From Bacillota bacterium (GTDB lineage Bacteria; Bacillota; Clostridia; Lachnospirales; Lachnospiraceae): a stretch of 12,795 nt of DNA. Under the pieces are notes generated by a model. That model was not told where the DNA came from. It did no database searches and saw only the letters and a program-made list of their open reading frames with translations. The translations under genes and the position numbers were made by a program. Shown in pieces: positions 1 to 6,981 of the stretch; positions within the stretch are counted from its first letter, which is position 1, and each line of letters starts with the position of its first letter. The stretch is from positions 1-12,795 of the forward strand of contig JAEYQV010000092.1 of NCBI GenBank assembly GCA_023409835.1, written 5' to 3'.

Positions 1-1892
1 GCAACCAAGTAGTAACTTCGATCACGGCTACAAGTCCTACTCAATCCGTAGAAATGGGCGAAGGCATTATTACTACAGCGACAGCAACATATTTGGATGG
101 GCATACGGGTACGGTGTCCTGTACCAGTAATTTTAACCCGAATGTATCCGGTACTCAGGTAGTTACCCTGACTTATTCCGGCCTTGTCGGTAATGCTAAG
201 ACCATCGGAACAAGAACCTGTACCACAAATGTAACGGTAAAGGGGGACACTATCCCTACTTCGCTTACCGTTACTCCGTCTTCCTATACAGTATATCATG
301 GCCAGGAGCCCACATATTCCGTTAAGGTTACCTATGTTGGAGGATCATCTAAAGTATTATCTTCAGGATATACGATAACCGGCTGGTCATCCGGGCCAGG
401 TGCTAAAATACTTACGTTTACCTACAGGGAAAGCAGTGTTACTGTAACGGCGGGGGTGACGATTGTTGTTAAGCCAAACATAACATCGATAACAGTTACT
501 TCCTCCAGTCAGACAGTCGAGCGTTATACGGAACCTGTATTCACGGTCCGGGCTTCTTATGAGGATGGAAGTAATAAGGAGGTTGCCGGAGCAAGTATCA
601 CCGGTTTTGATAAAACTAAAATCGGTGAGCAGACGGTTACTGCGACCTATACGGAGAATAGGATATCGTTCTCATCAACTGTAACCGTTACAGTAACACC
701 GATGAGGCGTGTCTGCCCCGTATGTAATCAGTCTTACTTCTTAAGTAATGAGGACTTTGATACCGGCTGCCCGGTCTGTAAAACTATCGTATCCTACCTC
801 CAGGTGTCACCCGGCTCTGTAACAGTCAATCGTGGTGATTCTTTGAATGTAACCGTTACAGCTACATTCCTAGATGGTCATACGGAGGTAGTTATGGGAT
901 GGGTCAGTAACTTTGATCCTTACCGGTCGGGATTGCAGTTGGTTATGGTTACATTCCAGGGGAAGTTTGCGTATGTCAGCGTCATGGTGGTATCCGTTAA
1001 GACCTGTACGATATGTGGAGAGACTTATTCTCTGAACGAGGATGGATCAGATCCCGGCTGTCCAAGCTGTAAAACTGCTCTTGTATCCATCAGCGCAACA
1101 CCCGAATATCAATCCGTGAACCAGGGAGAGGATATCACACTTGCGGTCACGGGGACCTTCCGAGACGGACATACGGAAGAACTGCAGGACTGGTACAGCA
1201 ATTATAATAGGGAGCGTGCCGGGGAGCAGCTGGTAACGGTATATTATGATCATTTTTCCTGTAATGTAACGGTTGAGGTTTTCTCGGCTCTTAACATAAC
1301 ATGCCCGGTCTGCAGTACTGTGTATCATCTTCGTGAACACCCCTGGGGCTGCCCTGTCTGCGCAGACACCTTGACAGGCATTGAAGCTACGCTACAGAAC
1401 GGTGGATTTCTGGTACCCTATGGGGAGAAGCTTGACCTAAGAGTGGTATTGATCTATCGTGACGGTCATCGAGCTATCGCCTTCGAGGGATGGACCGATA
1501 CCTTTGATCCTTATACCCTGGGGAACCAAACCATAAGCGTGAGCTACACGGACCGCTTCGGTAATACGGTAAGCACTACTCTGAGGGTCGAGGTTACGGA
1601 TAAGCTCATCAAAAGGGTATGTGAAAACGGACATGTATATTATACGGAGGACCCTCAAGCGGAATGTCCGTATTGTGCCTCGGGGATTATTCTTCAGGAA
1701 CAGTATTACAGTATCAGCTTTACGGAGGAAATCCTTGAAAAACTCTATAGAGATGGAGTATATCGTATGGATTCCGGGGATTACATAACCGTAAAGGTAA
1801 TTATGAAGACACAGGGAAGTATTTATTCCTTCAGCCTGTTTCATAAGAAAAAAGACTCACTGCCTATTACGTATGGTGGGGAGGTGGCATAA
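1..1892 (+). CDS. Surface protein of Ig-like domains alternating with Cys4 knuckles (5' end outside window)
   Basis: The frame is open to the left edge (first whole codon at base 3), and the first visible residues already lie inside an Ig-like domain, so the internal ATG at 54 is not the true start. Numbered from base 3 (629 visible residues), six beta-rich Ig-like domains resembling Big_3 (bacterial Ig-like group 3) are seen: three in a row at about 3-234, then one each at about 261-333, 358-432 and 456-532. Between and after them lie four knuckles with Cys pairs at 238/241 and 256/259, 335/338 and 353/356, 434/437 and 450/453, and 540 (with His544) and 555/558. A C-terminal cap (about 562-629) resembles the end of the next gene's product. 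Big_3 domains are typical of secreted surface proteins, so I infer an exported protein. Metal binding by the knuckles is inferred from Cys spacing; disulfides are the alternative. Its stop codon abuts the next start codon, so the two are co-transcribed. Its exact role is unknown. Confidence 0.85.
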   Translation, partial: NQVVTSITATSPTQSVEMGEGIITTATATYLDGHTGTVSCTSNFNPNVSGTQVVTLTYSGLVGNAKTIGTRTCTTNVTVKGDTIPTSLTVTPSSYTVYHGQEPTYSVKVTYVGGSSKVLSSGYTITGWSSGPGAKILTFTYRESSVTVTAGVTIVVKPNITSITVTSSSQTVERYTEPVFTVRASYEDGSNKEVAGASITGFDKTKIGEQTVTATYTENRISFSSTVTVTVTPMRRVCPVCNQSYFLSNEDFDTGCPVCKTIVSYLQVSPGSVTVNRGDSLNVTVTATFLDGHTEVVMGWVSNFDPYRSGLQLVMVTFQGKFAYVSVMVVSVKTCTICGETYSLNEDGSDPGCPSCKTALVSISATPEYQSVNQGEDITLAVTGTFRDGHTEELQDWYSNYNRERAGEQLVTVYYDHFSCNVTVEVFSALNITCPVCSTVYHLREHPWGCPVCADTLTGIEATLQNGGFLVPYGEKLDLRVVLIYRDGHRAIAFEGWTDTFDPYTLGNQTISVSYTDRFGNTVSTTLRVEVTDKLIKRVCENGHVYYTEDPQAECPYCASGIILQEQYYSISFTEEILEKLYRDGVYRMDSGDYITVKVIMKTQGSIYSFSLFHKKKDSLPITYGGEVA

Positions 1893-3608
1893 ATGCCGAA
1901 CTATTTACAGAAAATAATTGACCTCCTGGTTGCTGTGGTACTGATGTTTCTGATACCTGCGTTATATTTTAGCCTAAAGAAGGATGTGGTAATCCAGATC
2001 AATACTGAAAGGCTGACAACGGAATTTGTTGAGACAGTGACTGCAGACGGATATATAACCAGGGGAATGTATGAGAAGTATCTGGAGAGACTGGCAGATA
2101 CGGGCAAGCCTTATAATGTTAAGCTGACTCATGAGCAAATGGCGTTCGAGCCGGAGTACAGACTGAGAAGTGCTGCAGAGGTAATTGATGATGAGGAGGA
2201 CCTCTGGACGGGTACGAATGATTATTATGCTCCTGAGGTGATTACGGAAGTGCCGACGATAACGGACCCGGTTAACACGGATAACATGAATATGGACACC
2301 AATGAAAGCGTACTTGCCAGGGCAGTGAATACCCCGGCATCGCCTTCCCATGTTCATGGTGCTGAGTGTTATACCGGACACAGGCATACGGATGGACCGG
2401 GTGTAACCTCCAGCAGAAATATGCATGGTTGTTATACCCATGCAGAAATCACTTCGTCTTATTGTATGGGACGGTTAACCTATACAGGTACCTATGTAGG
2501 CGGTGCAACAGCATGCCCTTCTTGCGGCAAATCGGATTATACTCCCTACTATAATAACTTTACATGTAACCGCTGCGGTGTTTATTATAGTGTTTCCGCC
2601 GGCTCGAAATGCAGTTCCTGTGGATATGGCAACTATATTACACCCTCCTATGATTCGCTTTGCTATCAAGGTACCTCCAGTACGGTATATCATTGTAATC
2701 TAACGGAAGATACCACGATTGATTGTGGAAGTATCGTAGAATCTATCATAGCCACGAATCCTATTCAGAAGGTGGCCCGGGGGGATGCTTATATTACAAC
2801 CGCTGTGATCACTTTTAAGGACGGATCATCAAGGACAGTTGTTTGTACATCGGATTTTAGTACGAATACTTTGGTCCAAAATTCAACGGTAACACTGTAT
2901 TATCAATATGTTATTGACGGTATTACCTATACAAAAGCTTGTAATATTATAATGACCGTAGTACCAAAAAGCAAAACCTGTATGAACGGTCATGTCTACA
3001 ACTTGAATCAGGATGGCACAGATCCGGGTTGTCCCTACTGCCGAGGCTGGTTAAGAAGCCTGACGATCTTCGTGCCCTCCGGTAAAAGCTTGACAATGTT
3101 CCGGAATCCTTCCGGCAGTCTTGAAACGGAAGGAGTGGGGCTTCTGGCGGTTTACCTGGATGGGCACACGGAATATGTCTATAACGGGTATACGGATAAC
3201 CTGGATCCGGATTATGTAGGCACACAAACCGTAACCATAGGATTTAAAGGACTAACAACATCATTAACGGTGAACGTAATTCGTAACAGAAAGAAGTGCG
3301 ATGTATGTGGTCTATATTACAATCTATATATGGATGATACTGATCCGGGCTGTCCATATTGTAAGGCAAAGGTTCCTGTATTTACGGGCCATGTAAAAAA
3401 GTACATATCGGCTACCTATGAGGACGAGATAGCAGAAGCACTGTTTGAAGGTAACGGGGTTTATTATTTCCGTAGAGGGGATGTGTTTACGGTAGGAACC
3501 GAGAGCCGTAAAACAGCTTCCGGACTATCCATAATCGGAAGGCTGTTTAGGCTAAAAATAATGGCCAGATCCAGTGATACTATTAAGAATGAAGAGGTCC
3601 ACAAATAG
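1893..3608 (+). CDS. Membrane-anchored Ig-like / zinc-ribbon-like protein, pilin-like N-terminus
   Basis: 571 residues. The ATG directly follows the previous stop codon and is preceded by GGAGGTGG at 1880-1887. Residues 8-28 form one hydrophobic segment followed by Lys-Lys, then a soluble segment (about 30-100). This arrangement resembles hypothetical pilin-like proteins in clostridial Tad/Flp loci; that is resemblance from memory, not proof. Next come a His/Cys-rich stretch (about 150-190) and three CxxC pairs at 208/211, 225/228 and 240/243. Two Ig-like domains follow at about 278-359 and 386-463, each followed by a Cys knuckle: C363-H367 with C380/C383, and C469/C472 with C487/C490. A C-terminal cap (about 494-571) resembles that of the upstream gene, so the two genes are paralogues in their second halves. 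Likely anchored in the membrane with the bulk outside. Function unknown; an appendage or wall-associated structural role is inferred. Confidence 0.88.
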   Translation: MPNYLQKIIDLLVAVVLMFLIPALYFSLKKDVVIQINTERLTTEFVETVTADGYITRGMYEKYLERLADTGKPYNVKLTHEQMAFEPEYRLRSAAEVIDDEEDLWTGTNDYYAPEVITEVPTITDPVNTDNMNMDTNESVLARAVNTPASPSHVHGAECYTGHRHTDGPGVTSSRNMHGCYTHAEITSSYCMGRLTYTGTYVGGATACPSCGKSDYTPYYNNFTCNRCGVYYSVSAGSKCSSCGYGNYITPSYDSLCYQGTSSTVYHCNLTEDTTIDCGSIVESIIATNPIQKVARGDAYITTAVITFKDGSSRTVVCTSDFSTNTLVQNSTVTLYYQYVIDGITYTKACNIIMTVVPKSKTCMNGHVYNLNQDGTDPGCPYCRGWLRSLTIFVPSGKSLTMFRNPSGSLETEGVGLLAVYLDGHTEYVYNGYTDNLDPDYVGTQTVTIGFKGLTTSLTVNVIRNRKKCDVCGLYYNLYMDDTDPGCPYCKAKVPVFTGHVKKYISATYEDEIAEALFEGNGVYYFRRGDVFTVGTESRKTASGLSIIGRLFRLKIMARSSDTIKNEEVHK

Positions 3609-3639
3609 AGTTCCATGATATATGTTGACCAATGGAACT
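3609..3639 (+). other. Inverted repeat covering a candidate start codon
   Basis: AGTTCCAT (3609-3616) and ATGGAACT (3632-3639) are perfect 8-bp complements around a 15-nt loop, just after the stop codon of the upstream gene. The 3' arm contains the ATG at 3632, the longest possible start of the next gene, so that codon would be paired in RNA. There is no U-run, so it is not a terminator. Confidence 0.45.
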
Positions 3640-3703
3640 ATACGAGATTTCTCCATTATTCAAAGTTGCTATCAAATCATCATTAACAAGAGCAGGTGCT
3701 ATT

Positions 3704-4753
3704 ATGAAGCTTTCCCATCTAGCTTTACTATTCGTTGTAATATTAATATCAATTGTAGTCCTTTCTGATATCCGGACGGATAATCTTACCGCAGCGGCTG
3801 AAGCTCGCACCGATATGGATTATTATATGAATCAGGCGATGGAAAGCGCTGTAGAGACTTTGAAACAGGTCGAGAACGACAGTATCGAGACTTCTGACCT
3901 GGACCGGACGGCCGACTGCTTCTTCTCATCTATGTATGCAGCTATGGGAATTATTTCGGATCCGGTTGCACAGCAAAGATTCCGGGCATATATACCCGTG
4001 ATAGTTATAACAACGAATAATGGCTTTTTTATTATGTATAATGATGAGTACACGCGAAGCGATGGACATGTATATATCACAAGAAGATGGACGGAACAGA
4101 AACCTTTCTACTTTAAGGACAATGATTTTATTTACCGGTTTACATTTGCATCTCAAATAAATCTATATGATTTAAACAATAAGCTGGGTTCAGTAGGTAA
4201 TGAGCGGCTATATAAAACTACAGTTGAGGAATTACGTACAAGTAACTCCTATTCCGTATTTCGAAATAGTTTCAACGAAAATTTTATACTAAACCACGAG
4301 CTTTACCCCCAAGTAAGACAGCAGGCAATCGTTAATTGCCTGGAAAGAGAGATATCCTGGTATGTTTCTAAGCATAATAAGATTGCTTCAGGCTATGGAA
4401 TCACCTATCACTTTGGGCTTCCAGCCACGGATAAATCTGATTGGGAACAGACGATGGAAGGCCCCGGAATCATTATAGTGTTTCAGGGAATGCCACTGGT
4501 GGAGGGGTCTAACAGGATATATAACAGGGTGGCATTCTCCGGAGCAGGTATTCGTAAAGACAACCTTTTCTATATCGAACAGAAGAGCTGGTATTACATC
4601 TATCACCGAGCAGGCTGCGCTTTATTGGAGGGGAACTTAGAAATAAGGGAAGAGCACTACTATTCCGTAGAAGAATGTAGTAAGCTGGGCTGCTATGCTT
4701 GCCCTGAATGTGATCCGGCAGGAGTCCATGTGCAAAATTATAATCCTAATTAG
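3704..4753 (+). CDS. Single-pass membrane protein with C-terminal His/Cys cluster
   Basis: 349 residues from ATG 3704, chosen because AGGTG (3694-3698) lies 5 nt upstream and the protein then begins with a compact signal-anchor (hydrophobic residues about 6-20, then Asp). The frame extends to ATG 3632 (373 residues), but that codon has no ribosome binding site and sits in a hairpin; the longer form would add a basic cytoplasmic tail and cannot be excluded. A mixed, Tyr-rich domain follows the anchor. The C-terminus carries H301, C305, C325, C330, C333 and C336, in the pattern Y-H-x3-C ... Y-S-x-E-E-C ... A-C-P-x-C. This resembles the short metal-binding element known from Ada-type domains and found at the ends of some secreted proteins. 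It lies in the same direction after the two Ig/knuckle genes and is probably in their operon. I do not recognise the family; a minor-pilin-like role is a guess. Confidence 0.8.
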   Translation: MKLSHLALLFVVILISIVVLSDIRTDNLTAAAEARTDMDYYMNQAMESAVETLKQVENDSIETSDLDRTADCFFSSMYAAMGIISDPVAQQRFRAYIPVIVITTNNGFFIMYNDEYTRSDGHVYITRRWTEQKPFYFKDNDFIYRFTFASQINLYDLNNKLGSVGNERLYKTTVEELRTSNSYSVFRNSFNENFILNHELYPQVRQQAIVNCLEREISWYVSKHNKIASGYGITYHFGLPATDKSDWEQTMEGPGIIIVFQGMPLVEGSNRIYNRVAFSGAGIRKDNLFYIEQKSWYYIYHRAGCALLEGNLEIREEHYYSVEECSKLGCYACPECDPAGVHVQNYNPN

Positions 4754-4871
4754 AGGAGGTAAGAAAGCGATGGGTATGTACCGGTAATGAAACATTGAAG
4801 ATGCAGAGCTTGAAATCCCTTTAGCTAAAGCCTTTATGGAAAGTATTAACACAAACGCTGAAGTTCTCTAA
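4754..4871 (+). pseudogene. Possible small gene remnant: strong RBS, stub, then open frame
   Basis: AGGAGGT (4754-4760) lies 9 nt before ATG 4770, an excellent translation start, but the frame stops after five codons (MGMYR) at adjacent TAA and TGA codons (4785-4790). The same frame is then open for 26 codons to TAA at 4869-4871, reading as an ordinary acidic/helical peptide (begins N-I-E-D-A-E-L). A small gene inactivated by nonsense changes would look like this. A five-residue leader peptide, or chance, are alternatives. The encoded peptide matches no family I know. Confidence 0.35.
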
Positions 4872-4918
4872 ATTAAGAAAGACAAAAATATACAAAATTT
4901 ATCATAAAGTGGTTGACT

Positions 4919-4947
4919 TTGACAAATGAAAAATATTATGATTTAAT
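4919..4947 (+). promoter_or_regulatory. Sigma-A-type promoter upstream of the 17-bp array and the SLH gene
   Basis: TTGACA (4919-4924), 17-bp spacer, TTTAAT (4942-4947): a perfect -35, ideal spacing and a -10 with one mismatch. Transcription would start near 4954 and give an untranslated leader of almost 400 nt that includes the whole repeat array before the gene at 5348. No clear riboswitch or terminator was recognised in 4955-5047; there is only a weak CAGGA/TCCTG pairing around 4992-5016. Confidence 0.6.
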
Positions 4948-5047
4948 CATGAACTCCAATATATGTAATACGCATCGGTAGATCCGTGCTTCAGGATATC
5001 TTTTTCTTCGTTCCTGATATGAAAATAATGAGAACAGGACAGAAGAA

Positions 5048-5318
5048 TATGTTAAGAAGAGGCGGAAGTTAAGATGAGACAGATGCTAATTTAAGACAGG
5101 TGTTAAGATGTGGCAGAAGTTATGAAGAGGTAGTTATTAAGAAGAGATAGAGGTTATGAAGAGGCAGTTATTATGAAGAGACAGAGGTTATGAAGAGGCA
5201 GTTATTAAGAAGAAACAGAAGTTATGAAGAGGCAGATATTAAGAAGAAGCGAAAGTTATAAGATGTAGTACCTAAGAAGAGGAATGAGCCATGAAGAGGA
5301 ATGAGTCATGAAGAGGCA
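5048..5318 (+). repeat. Degenerate 17-bp tandem array, 16 units, purine-rich
   Basis: The segment divides into 16 consecutive units: 15 of exactly 17 bp and one of 16 bp (5235-5250). Approximate consensus is GAAGTTAWGAAGAGGCA. In the middle (5116-5217) a higher-order 34-bp period is visible, because alternate units are more alike: the units at 5150 and 5184 are identical. The plus strand is almost all A, G and T with very little C. The period is not a multiple of three and the frames contain stops, so this is not a coding repeat. Many units carry GAGG next to ATG, so the RNA would contain several weak start sites, including overlapping mini-frames beginning at 5156, 5173 and 5190. The array ends 29 nt before the next gene. 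Confidence 0.85.
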
Positions 5319-5347
5319 GAATTGAATTAACGAAAGGGGAAAGGGAT

Positions 5348-6967
5348 ATGGGAAAGAGCATAAGAGTACGGGTGTTGTCCTTACTAATATCGCTGGTGTT
5401 ATGGATTGTTACCATACCGGCAGTTGCACCGGTGCAGGAAGCATCGGCAGCGAATAAGTATATCAAGGTGGATGCCTTCATTAAGTACCTGGTCACAGAA
5501 ATGAAGCTACAGTTAGACCAGAATTCAAAGACTCCTTATATAGATGCAGCAAAGAGAGTCGGAATATTGAAGGAGGGTGATTTTAAGGATTTATCCGTCT
5601 ACCTTACCAGAACGGATTGTGCAGTATTGGCGAATAGGGCGGACGAGTATATCTATGGATCACATTTCGGGTTTACGGATGGTGTATATGAGCTTTTAAG
5701 CGGGTGTGAGTACTATAGAGGAAAGCTCTACTACAATGTCAAAGGAGGATTGTTCCCGCAGGGAGAGACAAGGGAAACATATAAGGCATCGAGATTCCTT
5801 GAGGAAGTGGTTCTACCGATACTGGACGGATATTTTAAGTTTGAAAAGGGGCTTCGAGCCGGGTACAAAACAATAATATATGATGATGGCAGTTTTAAAA
5901 ATCGGTATATCGAAATCGGTTATGTACCTGATGATCCGGAAATTTTTATCGAGGTTGATCCATTTGATGATAACGACTATTTAATCCAAGCCTGGAAGAA
6001 GATTATTGACGGTGAGCGAAGGAAACAAGCTGTTTATGACAAAAGAATTAGTGACCTGAATCAAATACCCAAGAGTAAGCGTCAGGATGTGGCTGAAATA
6101 GTAGCTAAGGGCATCATCAAAGGCTATGGCAACGGTAGGTATATTCAGAACAGGAGCTTTAAAGGAAGCAATAAGATAACTGCTTCCGGAGCAAAGAATG
6201 TTGTAGCACTTGTGCTGGACCAGTATAGCAGAGCATCAATTAGTCCGGATGGACAGCTGATTCGTACAACCAACCTTCCCAAGAATTATTATGAGTATAC
6301 TTATATCCTGGAGTGCTTTCCGAATGACTTTTACGAGATGAAATATGATTATGCCTGGATGAACGATTATAAGAACGGGACTATGGATAAAAGCGAATAC
6401 GATCTTCCGTCGGAAACAAGTAACGAAAGTATTAAAAAGGAATACAAGAACCAGGTGGCTTTAGGGATGGAGCACTATGAATATTATGATACGATCATGA
6501 AGCAAGCCAATCAGTATCTAAACTGTGTCTTCAATGTTGACTACCGTACTGTTGATGAAAACTGGGTAGAAAAGGTAGCGGACTCTTATGTACCTTATAG
6601 TGGTGATAATATATACGACCGCATTGAGAGGTATTTAAAGGCGATGAAGACGAATCATGTCGTTGTTGAAAGTAAGGTGATAGCACTGGAGCCCTCAACG
6701 TTATATCGGTATACCTACAATTATTATGTTAGAGCATACGTAAAATACCGGATAACAGCGGATACAGTTAATGTTGAAGAGGACTATGACTTGATATTTG
6801 GAGGTAAGTCATCAACTTATTTAAAAGGAATAAAAAATGGCGAGTGGGCTTATGGGTATTATGATATTGAGATATTTGGCAGCAATATAAATAATCCATC
6901 CTATATTGAGTTCGGAGTAGATGCGAGGGTTGGTATCAGTGATGGGCCCTATAAAGGTTCCAAGTAA
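5348..6967 (+). CDS. Secreted S-layer homology (SLH) domain protein
   Basis: 539 residues. ATG 5348 is preceded by AGGGGA (5335-5340) at 7 nt. The N-terminus is a classical signal peptide: basic residues 3-8, hydrophobic core about 9-28, probable cleavage after A-S-A at 32-34. Residues about 37-104 and 231-295 resemble SLH domains. The second is clearer, with the pattern D-V-A-E-I-V-A-K-G-I-I-K-G-Y-G-N-G-R-Y followed by a Lys-Ile-Thr-Ala-Ser segment in the place of the usual I-T-R-A-E. SLH domains bind pyruvylated secondary wall polymers and hold proteins on the Gram-positive cell wall. Functional anchoring usually takes three SLH units and only two are visible here, so binding may be weak or shared with a partner. 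The remaining ~245 residues are Tyr- and Asp/Glu-rich and unrecognised. The next gene follows after 14 nt, suggesting a shared transcript. Confidence 0.82.
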   Translation: MGKSIRVRVLSLLISLVLWIVTIPAVAPVQEASAANKYIKVDAFIKYLVTEMKLQLDQNSKTPYIDAAKRVGILKEGDFKDLSVYLTRTDCAVLANRADEYIYGSHFGFTDGVYELLSGCEYYRGKLYYNVKGGLFPQGETRETYKASRFLEEVVLPILDGYFKFEKGLRAGYKTIIYDDGSFKNRYIEIGYVPDDPEIFIEVDPFDDNDYLIQAWKKIIDGERRKQAVYDKRISDLNQIPKSKRQDVAEIVAKGIIKGYGNGRYIQNRSFKGSNKITASGAKNVVALVLDQYSRASISPDGQLIRTTNLPKNYYEYTYILECFPNDFYEMKYDYAWMNDYKNGTMDKSEYDLPSETSNESIKKEYKNQVALGMEHYEYYDTIMKQANQYLNCVFNVDYRTVDENWVEKVADSYVPYSGDNIYDRIERYLKAMKTNHVVVESKVIALEPSTLYRYTYNYYVRAYVKYRITADTVNVEEDYDLIFGGKSSTYLKGIKNGEWAYGYYDIEIFGSNINNPSYIEFGVDARVGISDGPYKGSK

Positions 6968-6981
6968 ACAGAGGTGAAGTG

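Noticed and set aside
1047..1844. Two long minus-strand frames opposite the first gene
   Set aside because: The plus strand has clear repeated Ig and knuckle domains here; the minus frames are mirror images of that coding pattern without start signals.
4819..4830. CTTTAGCTAAAG palindrome as an operator
   Set aside because: It is a 12-bp palindrome with no loop, inside the gene-remnant frame, and more than 80 bp upstream of the nearest promoter.
5190..5261. Mini-frame of 23 codons in the repeat array as a real gene
   Set aside because: It is Lys/Arg-rich low-complexity sequence created by the repeat itself and changes frame between units.
5048..5318. CRISPR array
   Set aside because: The 17-bp units are directly contiguous with no unique spacers, and no cas genes are present.
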